Shown: positions 1 to 5,050, numbered from the stretch's first letter. The stretch: 5,050 bases of DNA from Planctomycetaceae bacterium (GCA_947440895.1 CANETO010000190.1:1-5050); one strand, 5' to 3'. A program made the numbers and translations. Notes: generated by a model not told the origin, from the sequence alone.

Positions 1-1
1 C

Positions 2-1174
2 CGGCAGAATCTGCCGCAGACACCGACGGCAGGGCAGGGGCTCGGCATCTGGACGACGCTGCCGTACGAAAACAACGTCATCGGCGAGCGGCTGGCGACG
101 CGTCACGAGATCGACCTGCCGTTCCAGGCAGGGGCGGTGAAGGTCGTCCCCTACGCGCTCGGCGAACTGGCGCACTGGGGCCAGGACATCACGCAGTCGC
201 CGATCGACCGGGCCTACGGGCAGGTGGGTGTACGGTCGACGTTGCCGATGTGGACGTCGGACGACACGGTGGAGAGTCAGCTCTGGAACGTCCACGGCCT
301 CGCCCACAAGATCGTCTGGGAGGCTGAGTTCTCCTATGCCAACAGCACGCAGAGCATCGACCAGTTCCCGCTCTACGACCAGATCGACGACGACACGATC
401 AACCAATACCGCCGCAACATTCCCTACTGGGACTACGGCGCCATTCCGGGGCAGACGACGCCACTGGGAACGCCCTTCGTCTTTGGTCCGAGCAACAAAT
501 ACGACCCCCGCACCTATGCCGTTCGCCGGGGCATGGGCGGCTGGGTGACCGGTCCCACTGAAATCGCCAACGACCTGACGGCCTTTCGACTGGGGGCGCG
601 GCAGCGGTGGCAGACGAAACGCGGGCCGATGGGCAACCGCCGGATCATCGACTGGATCGTCTTCGACGTGGATGGCGAACTCTTTCCAACGACGGGTCAG
701 AACTTCGGCCAGACGCTCGGCCTCTGGCAGTACGACTTCCGCTGGCACGTGGGCGACCGCACCACGCTGCTCTCGACCGCCGACGTCGACTTCTTCACCG
801 GCGGCCAGCAGCTCTATACCGTTGGAGCGCTGCTCAACCGCACGCCGCGGGGCAGCTTTTACATCGGCTTCAACGAGTTTGGCGGTCCGATTCAGGCGAG
901 CGTGCTGACCGGCTCCTACACCTACCGCATGAGCCCCAAGTGGGCGAGCTCCTTCGGCACGGCGATCGACCTGACCGGAAACAACATCGGGCAGAATTTC
1001 CAGCTCGTCCGGATCGGCGAGTCGTTCCTGATGACGTTCGGCTTCAATGTCGACTACAGCCGCAACAACGTCGGCTTCACGTTCAATCTCGAACCGCGTT
1101 TCCTGTCGCGGACCCAGTTCGCCAGTCGCACGGGGCTCGACATCCCGATGGCGGGTGCCTACGGGCTCGAGTGA
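2..1174 (+). CDS. LptD/OstA-like outer-membrane beta-barrel protein, C-terminal part (5' end outside window)
   Basis: The reading frame is open from the first bases and ends at TGA 1172-1174, giving about 390 residues of a longer protein; a GTG at 137 lies mid-frame and is not a credible start. The frame shows short alternating polar/hydrophobic strands rich in Tyr, Trp, Phe, Asn and Gly, with no helical membrane segments, as expected for an outer-membrane barrel. Stretches such as 'KVVPYALGELAHWGQD', 'HGLAHKIVWEAEFSY' and 'FPLYDQIDD' followed by an Asn/Arg-rich run resemble the C-terminal barrel domain of LptD (OstA_C), including the 'H..leP...Y' strand and the 'P.yD..dd' extracellular loop. 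LptD inserts LPS into the outer leaflet of the outer membrane. Planctomycete relatives are annotated as organic solvent tolerance proteins; their exact cargo is not settled. The penultimate strand 'FTFNLEPRF' is typical of a barrel, but the chain ends in Leu-Glu, not an aromatic. The N-terminal OstA domain and signal peptide would lie outside the window. Another large barrel family is possible. Confidence 0.72.
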   Translation, partial: RQNLPQTPTAGQGLGIWTTLPYENNVIGERLATRHEIDLPFQAGAVKVVPYALGELAHWGQDITQSPIDRAYGQVGVRSTLPMWTSDDTVESQLWNVHGLAHKIVWEAEFSYANSTQSIDQFPLYDQIDDDTINQYRRNIPYWDYGAIPGQTTPLGTPFVFGPSNKYDPRTYAVRRGMGGWVTGPTEIANDLTAFRLGARQRWQTKRGPMGNRRIIDWIVFDVDGELFPTTGQNFGQTLGLWQYDFRWHVGDRTTLLSTADVDFFTGGQQLYTVGALLNRTPRGSFYIGFNEFGGPIQASVLTGSYTYRMSPKWASSFGTAIDLTGNNIGQNFQLVRIGESFLMTFGFNVDYSRNNVGFTFNLEPRFLSRTQFASRTGLDIPMAGAYGLE

Positions 1175-2775
1175 TCGCGGCCCCGCAGCCATGCGTGCCA
1201 GGCGGCGAACAGCGCGGCGAGCACAGCGTAGGCGGAGGCGAGTTCCAGCGGACTGCGGCCCAATGCTTCGGCCGGAAGCTGTCCGATGTCCCACGGCAGG
1301 AAGAGTCGACCGTCTGGAAATGGTGAATGGATCACGCCGCAGAGCGTGCCGGCTGCGGCCGCCAGACACCAGCCCGCAGCCACCAGCAGCTTCCTGTCGA
1401 GCAGTGCCGCCACCATCCCAGCCCAGAGCAGGCTCGTGACGATGAAGCCTGAGGAGAGGAGTCGGATCGAGAAGAGCTCACGTGCCAGCGTGCCCGACGG
1501 CACCGCCCCCGCGGCGAGGAGCTTGTCGGCCTGGATCGTCACGAGCGCCGCAAGCGCCGGGACACAGGCGATCGCCACCGCCGGGTAGTGCCGCTGGGGT
1601 GTGGCCTGGAAACTCTGGGCGGTGATCTCCAGGCCGATGAAGATCAGGATCGGCAGGATCGCCGGTCCGGGGATGGCCTGGTAGAGGTAGGCAAACGTGC
1701 CGGTGAGCCCGGCGATGCCGATGAAGACCGCCGTGGCGAGCGTATACGCTGCGCGACCGCCCATCGCCTTGTAGGCGGGATGGCCAATGTAGGGCGTGGT
1801 CTGGATGACGCCACCACAGGCGCCGGCGAGGATCGTTGCCAGTCCTTCGACAGCGATGACGTGACCAGTGTCGTATTCATCACCTGCCGCCGCGGCGCTC
1901 TCGGTACAGTCGATGCCCCCAACGACGGTGCCCAGCGCGAACGGGATGACGATCGGTAGATACTTGACGGTGTCGCGCCAGGCCTCCAGCCACTCGAGCC
2001 TGAGTGCCGCCAGCCATTCCATCGGCCAGAGTGCCGCCCGGGGATCGATCGCGGCATGGAGGGTGTCGGCCGGAATCCAGCCACTGGCGGTGCCGAGCGC
2101 GTGGATCACACCGCCAACCAGCAGGGCAGCCAGGGCACCTGGGATCCGTGCCGGAAACGGGATGCGCGCCGTCAGCGAAGCGAGCACGATGCCCAGCGAG
2201 GCGAATCCCACCAGCGGCGAATCAAAAATCTCGAGAAGCGGAAGGAAGGTGATCAACGCCAACGCGATCGCGGCGAGGCTGCCAAGCAGGCCGGCGCGGG
2301 GCACGAGCCTCCGGACGTGGGACGCAACGAAACTACAGAGCACCTTGAAGACGCCGCTGGCAACGATCGCGCACATGCCGATGTGCCAGGCGTGCCGGGC
2401 CGCGGCATCTCGCTCCATGCCGCCGGCCAGAGACGCCGCATAGGCCGGGCCGAGCACGAAGAAGACCATTCCGAAGGTGCTCGGGGTGTCGAGCCCCAGC
2501 GGCATCGCCGTGATGTCGGATCGGCCGGTACGGCGGGCCAGCCGGAAGGCCATCCAGGTGAAGATCAGGTCACCCACTACCACGCCCACGGCAGTGCCGG
2601 GCACGAAGTGCGACAGGGCGAACTCGACCGGATAGTCGAAGACGGCCGCCAATAGGGAGACCGCCAGCACCAGATCGGCAAGATTGTCGATGGAAAGACC
2701 GAAAAAAGCGTTCAGATCGCCTGGGGCAGCCCAGCGGTAGGCAGTTGTCGGACGGAAATGTGAGCGTTGTCCCAT
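1159..2775 (-). CDS. NCS2/AGZA-type permease (xanthine/uracil permease-like), substrate unknown
   Basis: This is a complete 538-residue, very hydrophobic inner-membrane protein with roughly 12-14 membrane segments from about residue 30 to 530. The opening 'GDLNAFFGLSIDNLADL' (residues 19-35) is the usual N-terminal signature of AGZA/NCS2-like permeases and supports the ATG at 2775, 18 residues before it. The UraA-fold core is visible: a TM8-like stretch 'GGIDCTESAAAAGDEYD' (286-302), then 'VIAVEGLATILAGACGG' (306-322) with Glu310 where NCS2 carriers have an acidic residue, and the half-helix region 'TTPYIGHPAYKAMGGRAAYT' (326-345), which parallels the AzgA motif 'TSYxESAAG...GGRTG'. NCS2 proteins are cation-coupled importers of purines, pyrimidines or related bases. 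The binding-site residues here do not match the well-known uracil, xanthine or adenine carriers, so no substrate is assigned. The ribosome-binding signal is weak (AGG four bases before the ATG). The 3' end overlaps the convergent barrel gene by 16 bp. It is transcribed divergently from the sigma gene. Confidence 0.85.
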   Translation of the reverse strand: MGQRSHFRPTTAYRWAAPGDLNAFFGLSIDNLADLVLAVSLLAAVFDYPVEFALSHFVPGTAVGVVVGDLIFTWMAFRLARRTGRSDITAMPLGLDTPSTFGMVFFVLGPAYAASLAGGMERDAAARHAWHIGMCAIVASGVFKVLCSFVASHVRRLVPRAGLLGSLAAIALALITFLPLLEIFDSPLVGFASLGIVLASLTARIPFPARIPGALAALLVGGVIHALGTASGWIPADTLHAAIDPRAALWPMEWLAALRLEWLEAWRDTVKYLPIVIPFALGTVVGGIDCTESAAAAGDEYDTGHVIAVEGLATILAGACGGVIQTTPYIGHPAYKAMGGRAAYTLATAVFIGIAGLTGTFAYLYQAIPGPAILPILIFIGLEITAQSFQATPQRHYPAVAIACVPALAALVTIQADKLLAAGAVPSGTLARELFSIRLLSSGFIVTSLLWAGMVAALLDRKLLVAAGWCLAAAAGTLCGVIHSPFPDGRLFLPWDIGQLPAEALGRSPLELASAYAVLAALFAAWHAWLRGRDHSSP

Positions 2776-2837
2776 GGGGCCTGGTCCGTGCCGGAGAAGA
2801 AGTTGCGTGGCGAATGTCGCCGGAGTCTTGGTGCCGG

Positions 2838-2866
2838 AATGTCGAGAGAGGGTGCGGAAAAGTCAA
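2838..2866 (-). promoter_or_regulatory. Weak candidate promoter for the permease
   Basis: On the minus strand TTGACT (2866-2861) matches five of six bases of the sigma-70 -35 box. A 17-base spacer puts GACATT (2843-2838) in the -10 position, which matches only three of six bases. It would start transcription about 55 bases before the permease ATG. One arm of the 11-bp inverted repeat overlaps the -35 box by two bases (2865-2866), as expected of an operator. The call rests on spacing and one good box only. Confidence 0.22.
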
Positions 2867-2919
2867 ATCCGGCCGCTTACATGGCCCCATCGGCAGCCTG
2901 GCGGGCAACGGCCGGATTT
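2865..2919. repeat. 11-bp perfect inverted repeat, arms 33 bp apart (candidate operator)
   Basis: The left arm AAATCCGGCCG (2865-2875) is the exact reverse complement of the right arm CGGCCGGATTT (2909-2919). Arm centres are 44 bp apart, close to four helical turns, and the pair lies between two divergent genes. The right arm also forms a tight 6-bp hairpin with the bases after it (GGCCGG 2910-2915 / CCGGCC 2922-2927, loop of 6). It could be a two-site operator for a dimeric or looping regulator; a chance GC-rich palindrome is less likely because the arms include the AT-rich AAAT/ATTT ends. Confidence 0.5.
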
Positions 2920-2942
2920 CCCCGGCCCCCCGGGACGGTGGC

Positions 2943-2948
2943 TATACT
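2943..2948 (+). promoter_or_regulatory. Candidate -10 box (TATACT) upstream of the sigma gene
   Basis: TATACT matches five of six bases of the sigma-70 -10 consensus and stands out in a very GC-rich stretch. It would give a leader of about 90 bases before the ATG at 3045. No -35 box is found at the usual 16-18 base spacing, where the sequence is C/G-rich; the hairpin GGCCGG/CCGGCC at 2910-2927 covers that area. A promoter needing an activator, or one read by an alternative sigma factor, is possible. Confidence 0.35.
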
Positions 2949-3044
2949 CAGGCTTGGTCGGTCTGCCTCCGTGGGGGGGCGCCGCGAGATCATCCGGTAG
3001 ACATTTTTTTCGCGAACTCTCCCCGGTGTGCCTGCGTAGGACAG

Positions 3045-3728
3045 ATGGATTTGCACGAGTCCCACCCCAGTTCAGGGCATGACAACCGGTCCGGCGGCGG
3101 TTCGGTTGTCGGGTCGTTGACGCAGCCGCTGGTTCCTGGGGCGGGACCGACCGATGAGGAGTTGATTCGGCGGGTTTGTGCCGGAGACGATGCGGCCGCT
3201 TTCGAGTCGCTCGTCCACCGTTACGAACACGAATTGTTCAGCTATCTGCGGCGCTACCTCGGCAGCGCGGAGATGGCGGAGGATGTGTTTCAGGCGACGT
3301 TTCTGCAGGTCCATCTGAAGCGGGAGAATTTCGAGGACGGCCGGAGGTTTCGCCCCTGGCTCTACACGATCGCCACCAATCAAGCCATCGATGCCCAGCG
3401 TCGCAATCGTCGCCACCGGATGGTGAGCCTCGATCAGCGGGCGGGTGGGGATGACGACGTCGGGTCGCTCGTGGAGATGCTTTCGGGCCGCGATCAGACG
3501 GCTGGTCAGAAGATGGAGGAGGAGGAGGCGAAAAACTGGGTGCGGACAGCGGTCGAGGAACTCCCCGACCCGCTCAAAAGCGCCCTGATTCTCGTCTACA
3601 ACCAGGGCATGAAGTATCGGGAGGCAGCGGACGTGCTGGGGATTCCGGTGGGAACCGTGAAGAGCCGGCTGCACGCCGCCCTTCTGAAACTCAACGAGTC
3701 GTGGCAGGAAAGTGGCCGTGAACAGTGA
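3045..3728 (+). CDS. RpoE-like ECF sigma-70 factor
   Basis: The product is a 227-residue RNA polymerase sigma factor of the extracytoplasmic-function type, which directs core polymerase to a small regulon. Sigma region 2 spans about residues 53-122: 'FESLVHRYEHELFSYLRRYL', the 2.2 core-binding motif 'AEDVFQATFLQVH' (78-90), and the -10 recognition helix 'FRPWLYTIATNQAIDAQRR' (102-120). An acidic linker follows, with four Glu in a row near 158-161. Region 4 (about 164-218) carries the helix-turn-helix 'KYREAADVLGIPVGTVKSRL' (190-209). There is no region 1.1 or 3. The ATG at 3045 is chosen because AGGA sits three bases before it and the protein then has normal ECF length; the first ~35 residues are Gly/Ser/Pro-rich and probably disordered. 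Longer in-frame starts back to 2745 would run into the divergent permease. The adjoining downstream gene is a membrane protein with an anti-sigma-like head, the usual partner arrangement. ECF genes are often self-activated, but I see no clear ECF-type promoter. Confidence 0.93.
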   Translation: MDLHESHPSSGHDNRSGGGSVVGSLTQPLVPGAGPTDEELIRRVCAGDDAAAFESLVHRYEHELFSYLRRYLGSAEMAEDVFQATFLQVHLKRENFEDGRRFRPWLYTIATNQAIDAQRRNRRHRMVSLDQRAGGDDDVGSLVEMLSGRDQTAGQKMEEEEAKNWVRTAVEELPDPLKSALILVYNQGMKYREAADVLGIPVGTVKSRLHAALLKLNESWQESGREQ

Positions 3729-3777
3729 TCGTCGAGAGAACCGACAGACACCAGACAATCAACGACGAGTGCCGAGA

Positions 3778-3806
3778 ACGAACCTGACGCCCCACTGAAG
3801 GTTCGT
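3778..3806 (+). repeat. 8-bp inverted repeat between sigma gene and membrane-protein gene
   Basis: ACGAACCT (3778-3785) pairs perfectly with AGGTTCGT (3799-3806) around a 13-base loop, in the 108-bp gap of the probable operon. No T-run follows, so it is not a standard intrinsic terminator. It could be an RNA processing or attenuation hairpin that sets the ratio of the two proteins, or an operator. A chance match is possible at this size. Confidence 0.4.
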
Positions 3807-3836
3807 CGTGAATCAGGAATGATGTGAGTATTTCCC

Positions 3837-4823
3837 ATGCGAGAAGATCTTGTCGGCCACCTACTGGGGGCCCTCGAACCGTCTGAGTCGAACGCGGTTG
3901 AACGGGCACTGGCCGATCCCGATCGTGGGCCGTCGCTGCGCCATGATCTGGAGCGGTTGCGGTTGGGACTTCAGCCATTGGCCGGAGACCGCGACGTGCT
4001 GCCCGCCCCTTCGGGTTTGGCTGGCCGGACGATGCGGTTCATCGTCGAGCAGGAAGCGGCTGCTCGGATGGAAGCCAACCGCCCGCTGCCGATGCCGCGG
4101 AAGAACGTGTCGGAAGAGGATACGCCAACACGAGGCCGCGGAAATCGCGGCTGGATCGATCGCGCCATCATGGCCGCCTCCGCGCTCGCCGCCTGCGTGC
4201 TCGTGGCGCCGCTTTTGCTCGATTCGATCGCGCAGTCCCGCGCCCGGCGGGCAGAACGAAATCTGCTGAAGACATCTGGGGCGCTTCAGGGGTATGCCGA
4301 TGCGCACCGGGTTTTCCCCACACCGCCCACGAGCGGGCCATTGTCGCGGGCCGGTCTCTATGCCCCCACGCTCGTTTCCGAACAGCGGCTCGTGGCGGAC
4401 GACGGCACGCTCGTCTGTCCCGACACGCCGCTCTCGAGGAGCGGGACGTTCCGCGTGCCGACCCTGGAGGAACTGGAGCGGGCGATCGGTACGCCGCAGT
4501 TCGAAGAGATGGTGCGGACGATGGGGGGTGACTACGGCTACACGCTCGGCCATCGCGACGCCTCCGGCACCCTGCAGCCGAATCGCGATCGCCGGCGGAC
4601 CCATCATCCGCTCATGGCAGATGCCCCGAACGACGGTGGCGAGCGGAGCAGCAATCATCCCGACGGCCTTCACCACGTGCTCTTCGAAGACGGCCATGTG
4701 AAGCGGCTCGCGCCGGCCGATCTCCACTCCGACGACCACCTCTTCAAGAATCACGACGGCAACATCGCCGCGGGCGTCGACGAGGATGACGCGGTCATCG
4801 GCGACTCGGAAGACCAGCCGTAG
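3837..4823 (+). CDS. Putative anti-sigma membrane protein with DUF1559/prepilin-like outer domain
   Basis: The product is a 328-residue single-pass membrane protein with three parts. Residues 1-50 ('LVGHLLGALEPSESNAVERAL' followed by DP) resemble the short helical heads of anti-sigma factors, but contain no Cys, so this is not the zinc-binding type. A Pro/Arg-rich linker leads to one membrane helix (about 109-129, 'AIMAASALAACVLVAPLLL'), with Arg on both sides. Residues 130-328 resemble DUF1559-type prepilin-like proteins: 'QSRARRAERNLLKTSGALQ' then 'GYADAHRVFPTPP' parallels their 'AREAARR..C.NNLKQIGLALHNYHD..G.FPP'; 'TLVCPDTPL' parallels their 'CPSDP'; 'DYGYTLGHRD', 'HHPLMAD' and 'NHPDGLHHVLFEDGHV' (273-288) parallel their H-X9-DG end. 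The tail is rich in Asp and His. No Gly-Phe prepilin cleavage site precedes the helix. An in-frame TGA (3825-3827) fixes the ATG at 3837, which lacks a Shine-Dalgarno. It lies 108 bp after the sigma gene, so an anti-sigma or sensor role is inferred. Confidence 0.68.
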   Translation: MREDLVGHLLGALEPSESNAVERALADPDRGPSLRHDLERLRLGLQPLAGDRDVLPAPSGLAGRTMRFIVEQEAAARMEANRPLPMPRKNVSEEDTPTRGRGNRGWIDRAIMAASALAACVLVAPLLLDSIAQSRARRAERNLLKTSGALQGYADAHRVFPTPPTSGPLSRAGLYAPTLVSEQRLVADDGTLVCPDTPLSRSGTFRVPTLEELERAIGTPQFEEMVRTMGGDYGYTLGHRDASGTLQPNRDRRRTHHPLMADAPNDGGERSSNHPDGLHHVLFEDGHVKRLAPADLHSDDHLFKNHDGNIAAGVDEDDAVIGDSEDQP

Positions 4824-4852
4824 CAGCCTCTAGCGTTCGTCCGACCGGCTGA

Positions 4853-4878
4853 ATCCGTGAGGGGCTGCCCATGCACCG
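4853..4878 (+). repeat. 26-bp direct repeat, copy 1
   Basis: This copy starts ATCCGTGAGGGG and ends CATGCACCG, and is identical over 26 bp to 4980-5005. A shorter upstream match (CTAGCG at 4830-4835 and 4958-4963, at 23 and 22 bases before each copy) extends the shared module to about 48 bp with a diverged middle. The downstream sequences of the two copies differ. Confidence 0.9.
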
Positions 4879-4885
4879 TGTTCAC

Positions 4886-4913
4886 GCGAAACACGACATC
4901 GTGTCGTTTTCGC
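4886..4913 (+). terminator. 11-bp stem-loop after the membrane-protein gene (possible terminator or REP-like element)
   Basis: GCGAAA (4886-4891) plus ACGAC (4893-4897) pairs with GTCGT (4903-4907) plus TTTCGC (4908-4913). One C is bulged at 4892 and the loop is ATCGT. It begins 62 bases after the stop codon of the preceding gene. The only T-run is inside the stem, not after it, so classical intrinsic termination is doubtful; mRNA 3'-end stabilisation or a repeat-element hairpin is as likely. Confidence 0.45.
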
Positions 4914-4916
4914 TTG

Positions 4917-4932
4917 GCGGGCCTCCGCCCGC
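4917..4932 (+). repeat. GC-rich hairpin 2 (6-bp stem, CTCC loop)
   Basis: GCGGGC (4917-4922) pairs perfectly with GCCCGC (4927-4932) around the four-base loop CTCC. It begins three bases after hairpin 1 ends. It is part of the cluster held between the two 26-bp repeats. No T-run follows. Confidence 0.6.
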
Positions 4933-4941
4933 TGGTGCTGA

Positions 4942-4955
4942 CCCGGCCCTCCGGG
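4942..4955 (+). repeat. GC-rich hairpin 3 (5-bp stem, CCCT loop)
   Basis: CCCGG (4942-4946) pairs with CCGGG (4951-4955) around CCCT. Its loop region (GGCCCTCCG) resembles that of hairpin 2 (GGCCTCCG), so the two may be diverged copies of one palindromic unit. An alternative GGCC/GGCC pairing exists in the same bases. Confidence 0.5.
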
Positions 4956-4979
4956 CCCTAGCGCTTATAGATACGGTCG

Positions 4980-5005
4980 ATCCGTGAGGGGCTGCCCATG
5001 CACCG
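4980..5005 (+). repeat. 26-bp direct repeat, copy 2
   Basis: This copy is identical to 4853-4878 in the same orientation, 127 bp further on. It ends 45 bp before the window edge, so whether the array continues cannot be seen. Confidence 0.9.
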
Positions 5006-5050
5006 AGAGCCGGCGTTGCTGACCAGCGCAGGCAGGATGCCGGAGCGCAG

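Larger units (their letters stand above)
2776..3044. other. Divergent intergenic region between permease and sigma gene
   Basis: These 269 bp separate two genes read away from each other, so the region should hold promoters for both. It contains an 11-bp inverted repeat (arms 2865-2875 and 2909-2919), a -10-like TATACT at 2943-2948 facing the sigma gene, a run of seven G (2973-2979) and a run of seven T (3004-3010). The sigma-gene frame happens to be open throughout, back past 2745, but I see nothing protein-like in it. Confidence 0.8.
4824..5050. other. Non-coding tail with repeats and hairpins; no convincing gene
   Basis: This stretch contains two identical 26-bp direct repeats with three hairpins between them. 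A frame from ATG 4998 runs off the right edge, but only 17 codons are visible, it starts inside the repeat, and it has no clear ribosome-binding site, so it is not called as a gene. No tRNA-like or transposase sequence is visible here. Confidence 0.6.

Noticed and set aside
607..1326. Overlapping plus-strand frame within the barrel gene and past its end (239 codons)
   Set aside because: Its composition is Arg/Pro/Gln-rich and low in hydrophobic residues, typical of an out-of-frame read of GC-rich DNA; it also crosses the end of the permease gene.
1588..2655. Plus-strand frames opposite the permease gene
   Set aside because: The minus-strand frame has a clear polytopic membrane protein; the opposite frames are charged, low-complexity shadows.
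2973..3010. Run of seven G followed by a run of seven T as an intrinsic terminator or quadruplex in the sigma leader
   Set aside because: There is no stable stem just before the T-run and only one G-run, so neither structure is supported.
2745..3044. Possible 100-residue N-terminal extension of the sigma factor
   Set aside because: The frame is open back to 2745, but that would overlap the divergent permease start, the sequence is unlike any sigma domain, and ATG 3045 has AGGA before it and gives a normal ECF length.
3072..3758. Long open frame on the minus strand opposite the sigma gene (228 codons)
   Set aside because: The plus strand clearly encodes a sigma factor; the antisense frame has no family features.
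3861..4754. Long open frame on the minus strand opposite the membrane-protein gene (297 codons)
   Set aside because: It is rich in Arg, Pro and His with no recognisable domain, and is explained as a shadow of high-GC codon use in the plus-strand gene.
4853..5005. CRISPR array
   Set aside because: Only two repeat copies are seen, 127 bp apart, with hairpin-rich DNA between them; CRISPR spacers are far shorter and unstructured.
4998..5050. Start of a gene at ATG 4998 running off the right edge
   Set aside because: Only 17 codons are visible, the ATG is inside a repeated 26-bp element, and no clear ribosome-binding site precedes it.

Overview
The window is high-GC DNA with tightly packed genes. 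It most likely comes from the chromosome of a planctomycete (Planctomycetota, possibly Pirellulales). Three things point there: an OstA/LptD-type outer-membrane barrel protein, an RpoE-like sigma factor, and a following membrane protein whose outer domain resembles the DUF1559 / H-X9-DG prepilin-like domains that are abundant in that phylum. The assignment is from recalled family features only; no search was run.

Layout. Positions 2-1174 (+) hold the C-terminal ~390 residues of an LptD/OstA-like barrel protein whose start lies left of the window. It meets a convergent gene (1159-2775, -), and the two coding ends overlap by 16 bp. The convergent gene is a complete 538-residue polytopic permease of the NCS2/AGZA (xanthine/uracil permease-like) type. 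A 269-bp divergent intergenic region (2776-3044) follows. It holds an 11-bp perfect inverted repeat with widely spaced arms and a -10-like TATACT facing the sigma gene. Next is an ECF-type sigma-70 factor (3045-3728, +). After a 108-bp gap with a hairpin comes a 328-residue single-pass membrane protein (3837-4823, +). Its predicted cytoplasmic N-terminus looks like an anti-sigma head, and its predicted outer domain looks like a DUF1559/prepilin-like module. The last 227 bp (4824-5050) hold no convincing gene. They contain two identical 26-bp direct repeats bracketing three closely spaced hairpins, which suggests a dispersed repetitive extragenic element.

How the genes may work together. The sigma gene and the membrane protein are same-strand neighbours and look like a sigma/anti-sigma signalling pair: the membrane protein would hold the sigma factor until an envelope signal reaches its outer domain. 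The most interesting point is that this sensory domain appears to be built from a prepilin-like module without a recognisable prepilin cleavage site. The LptD-like protein (outer-membrane lipid export) and the permease (nucleobase-type uptake) have no evident functional link to the pair, apart from the permease sharing the divergent intergenic region with the sigma gene.
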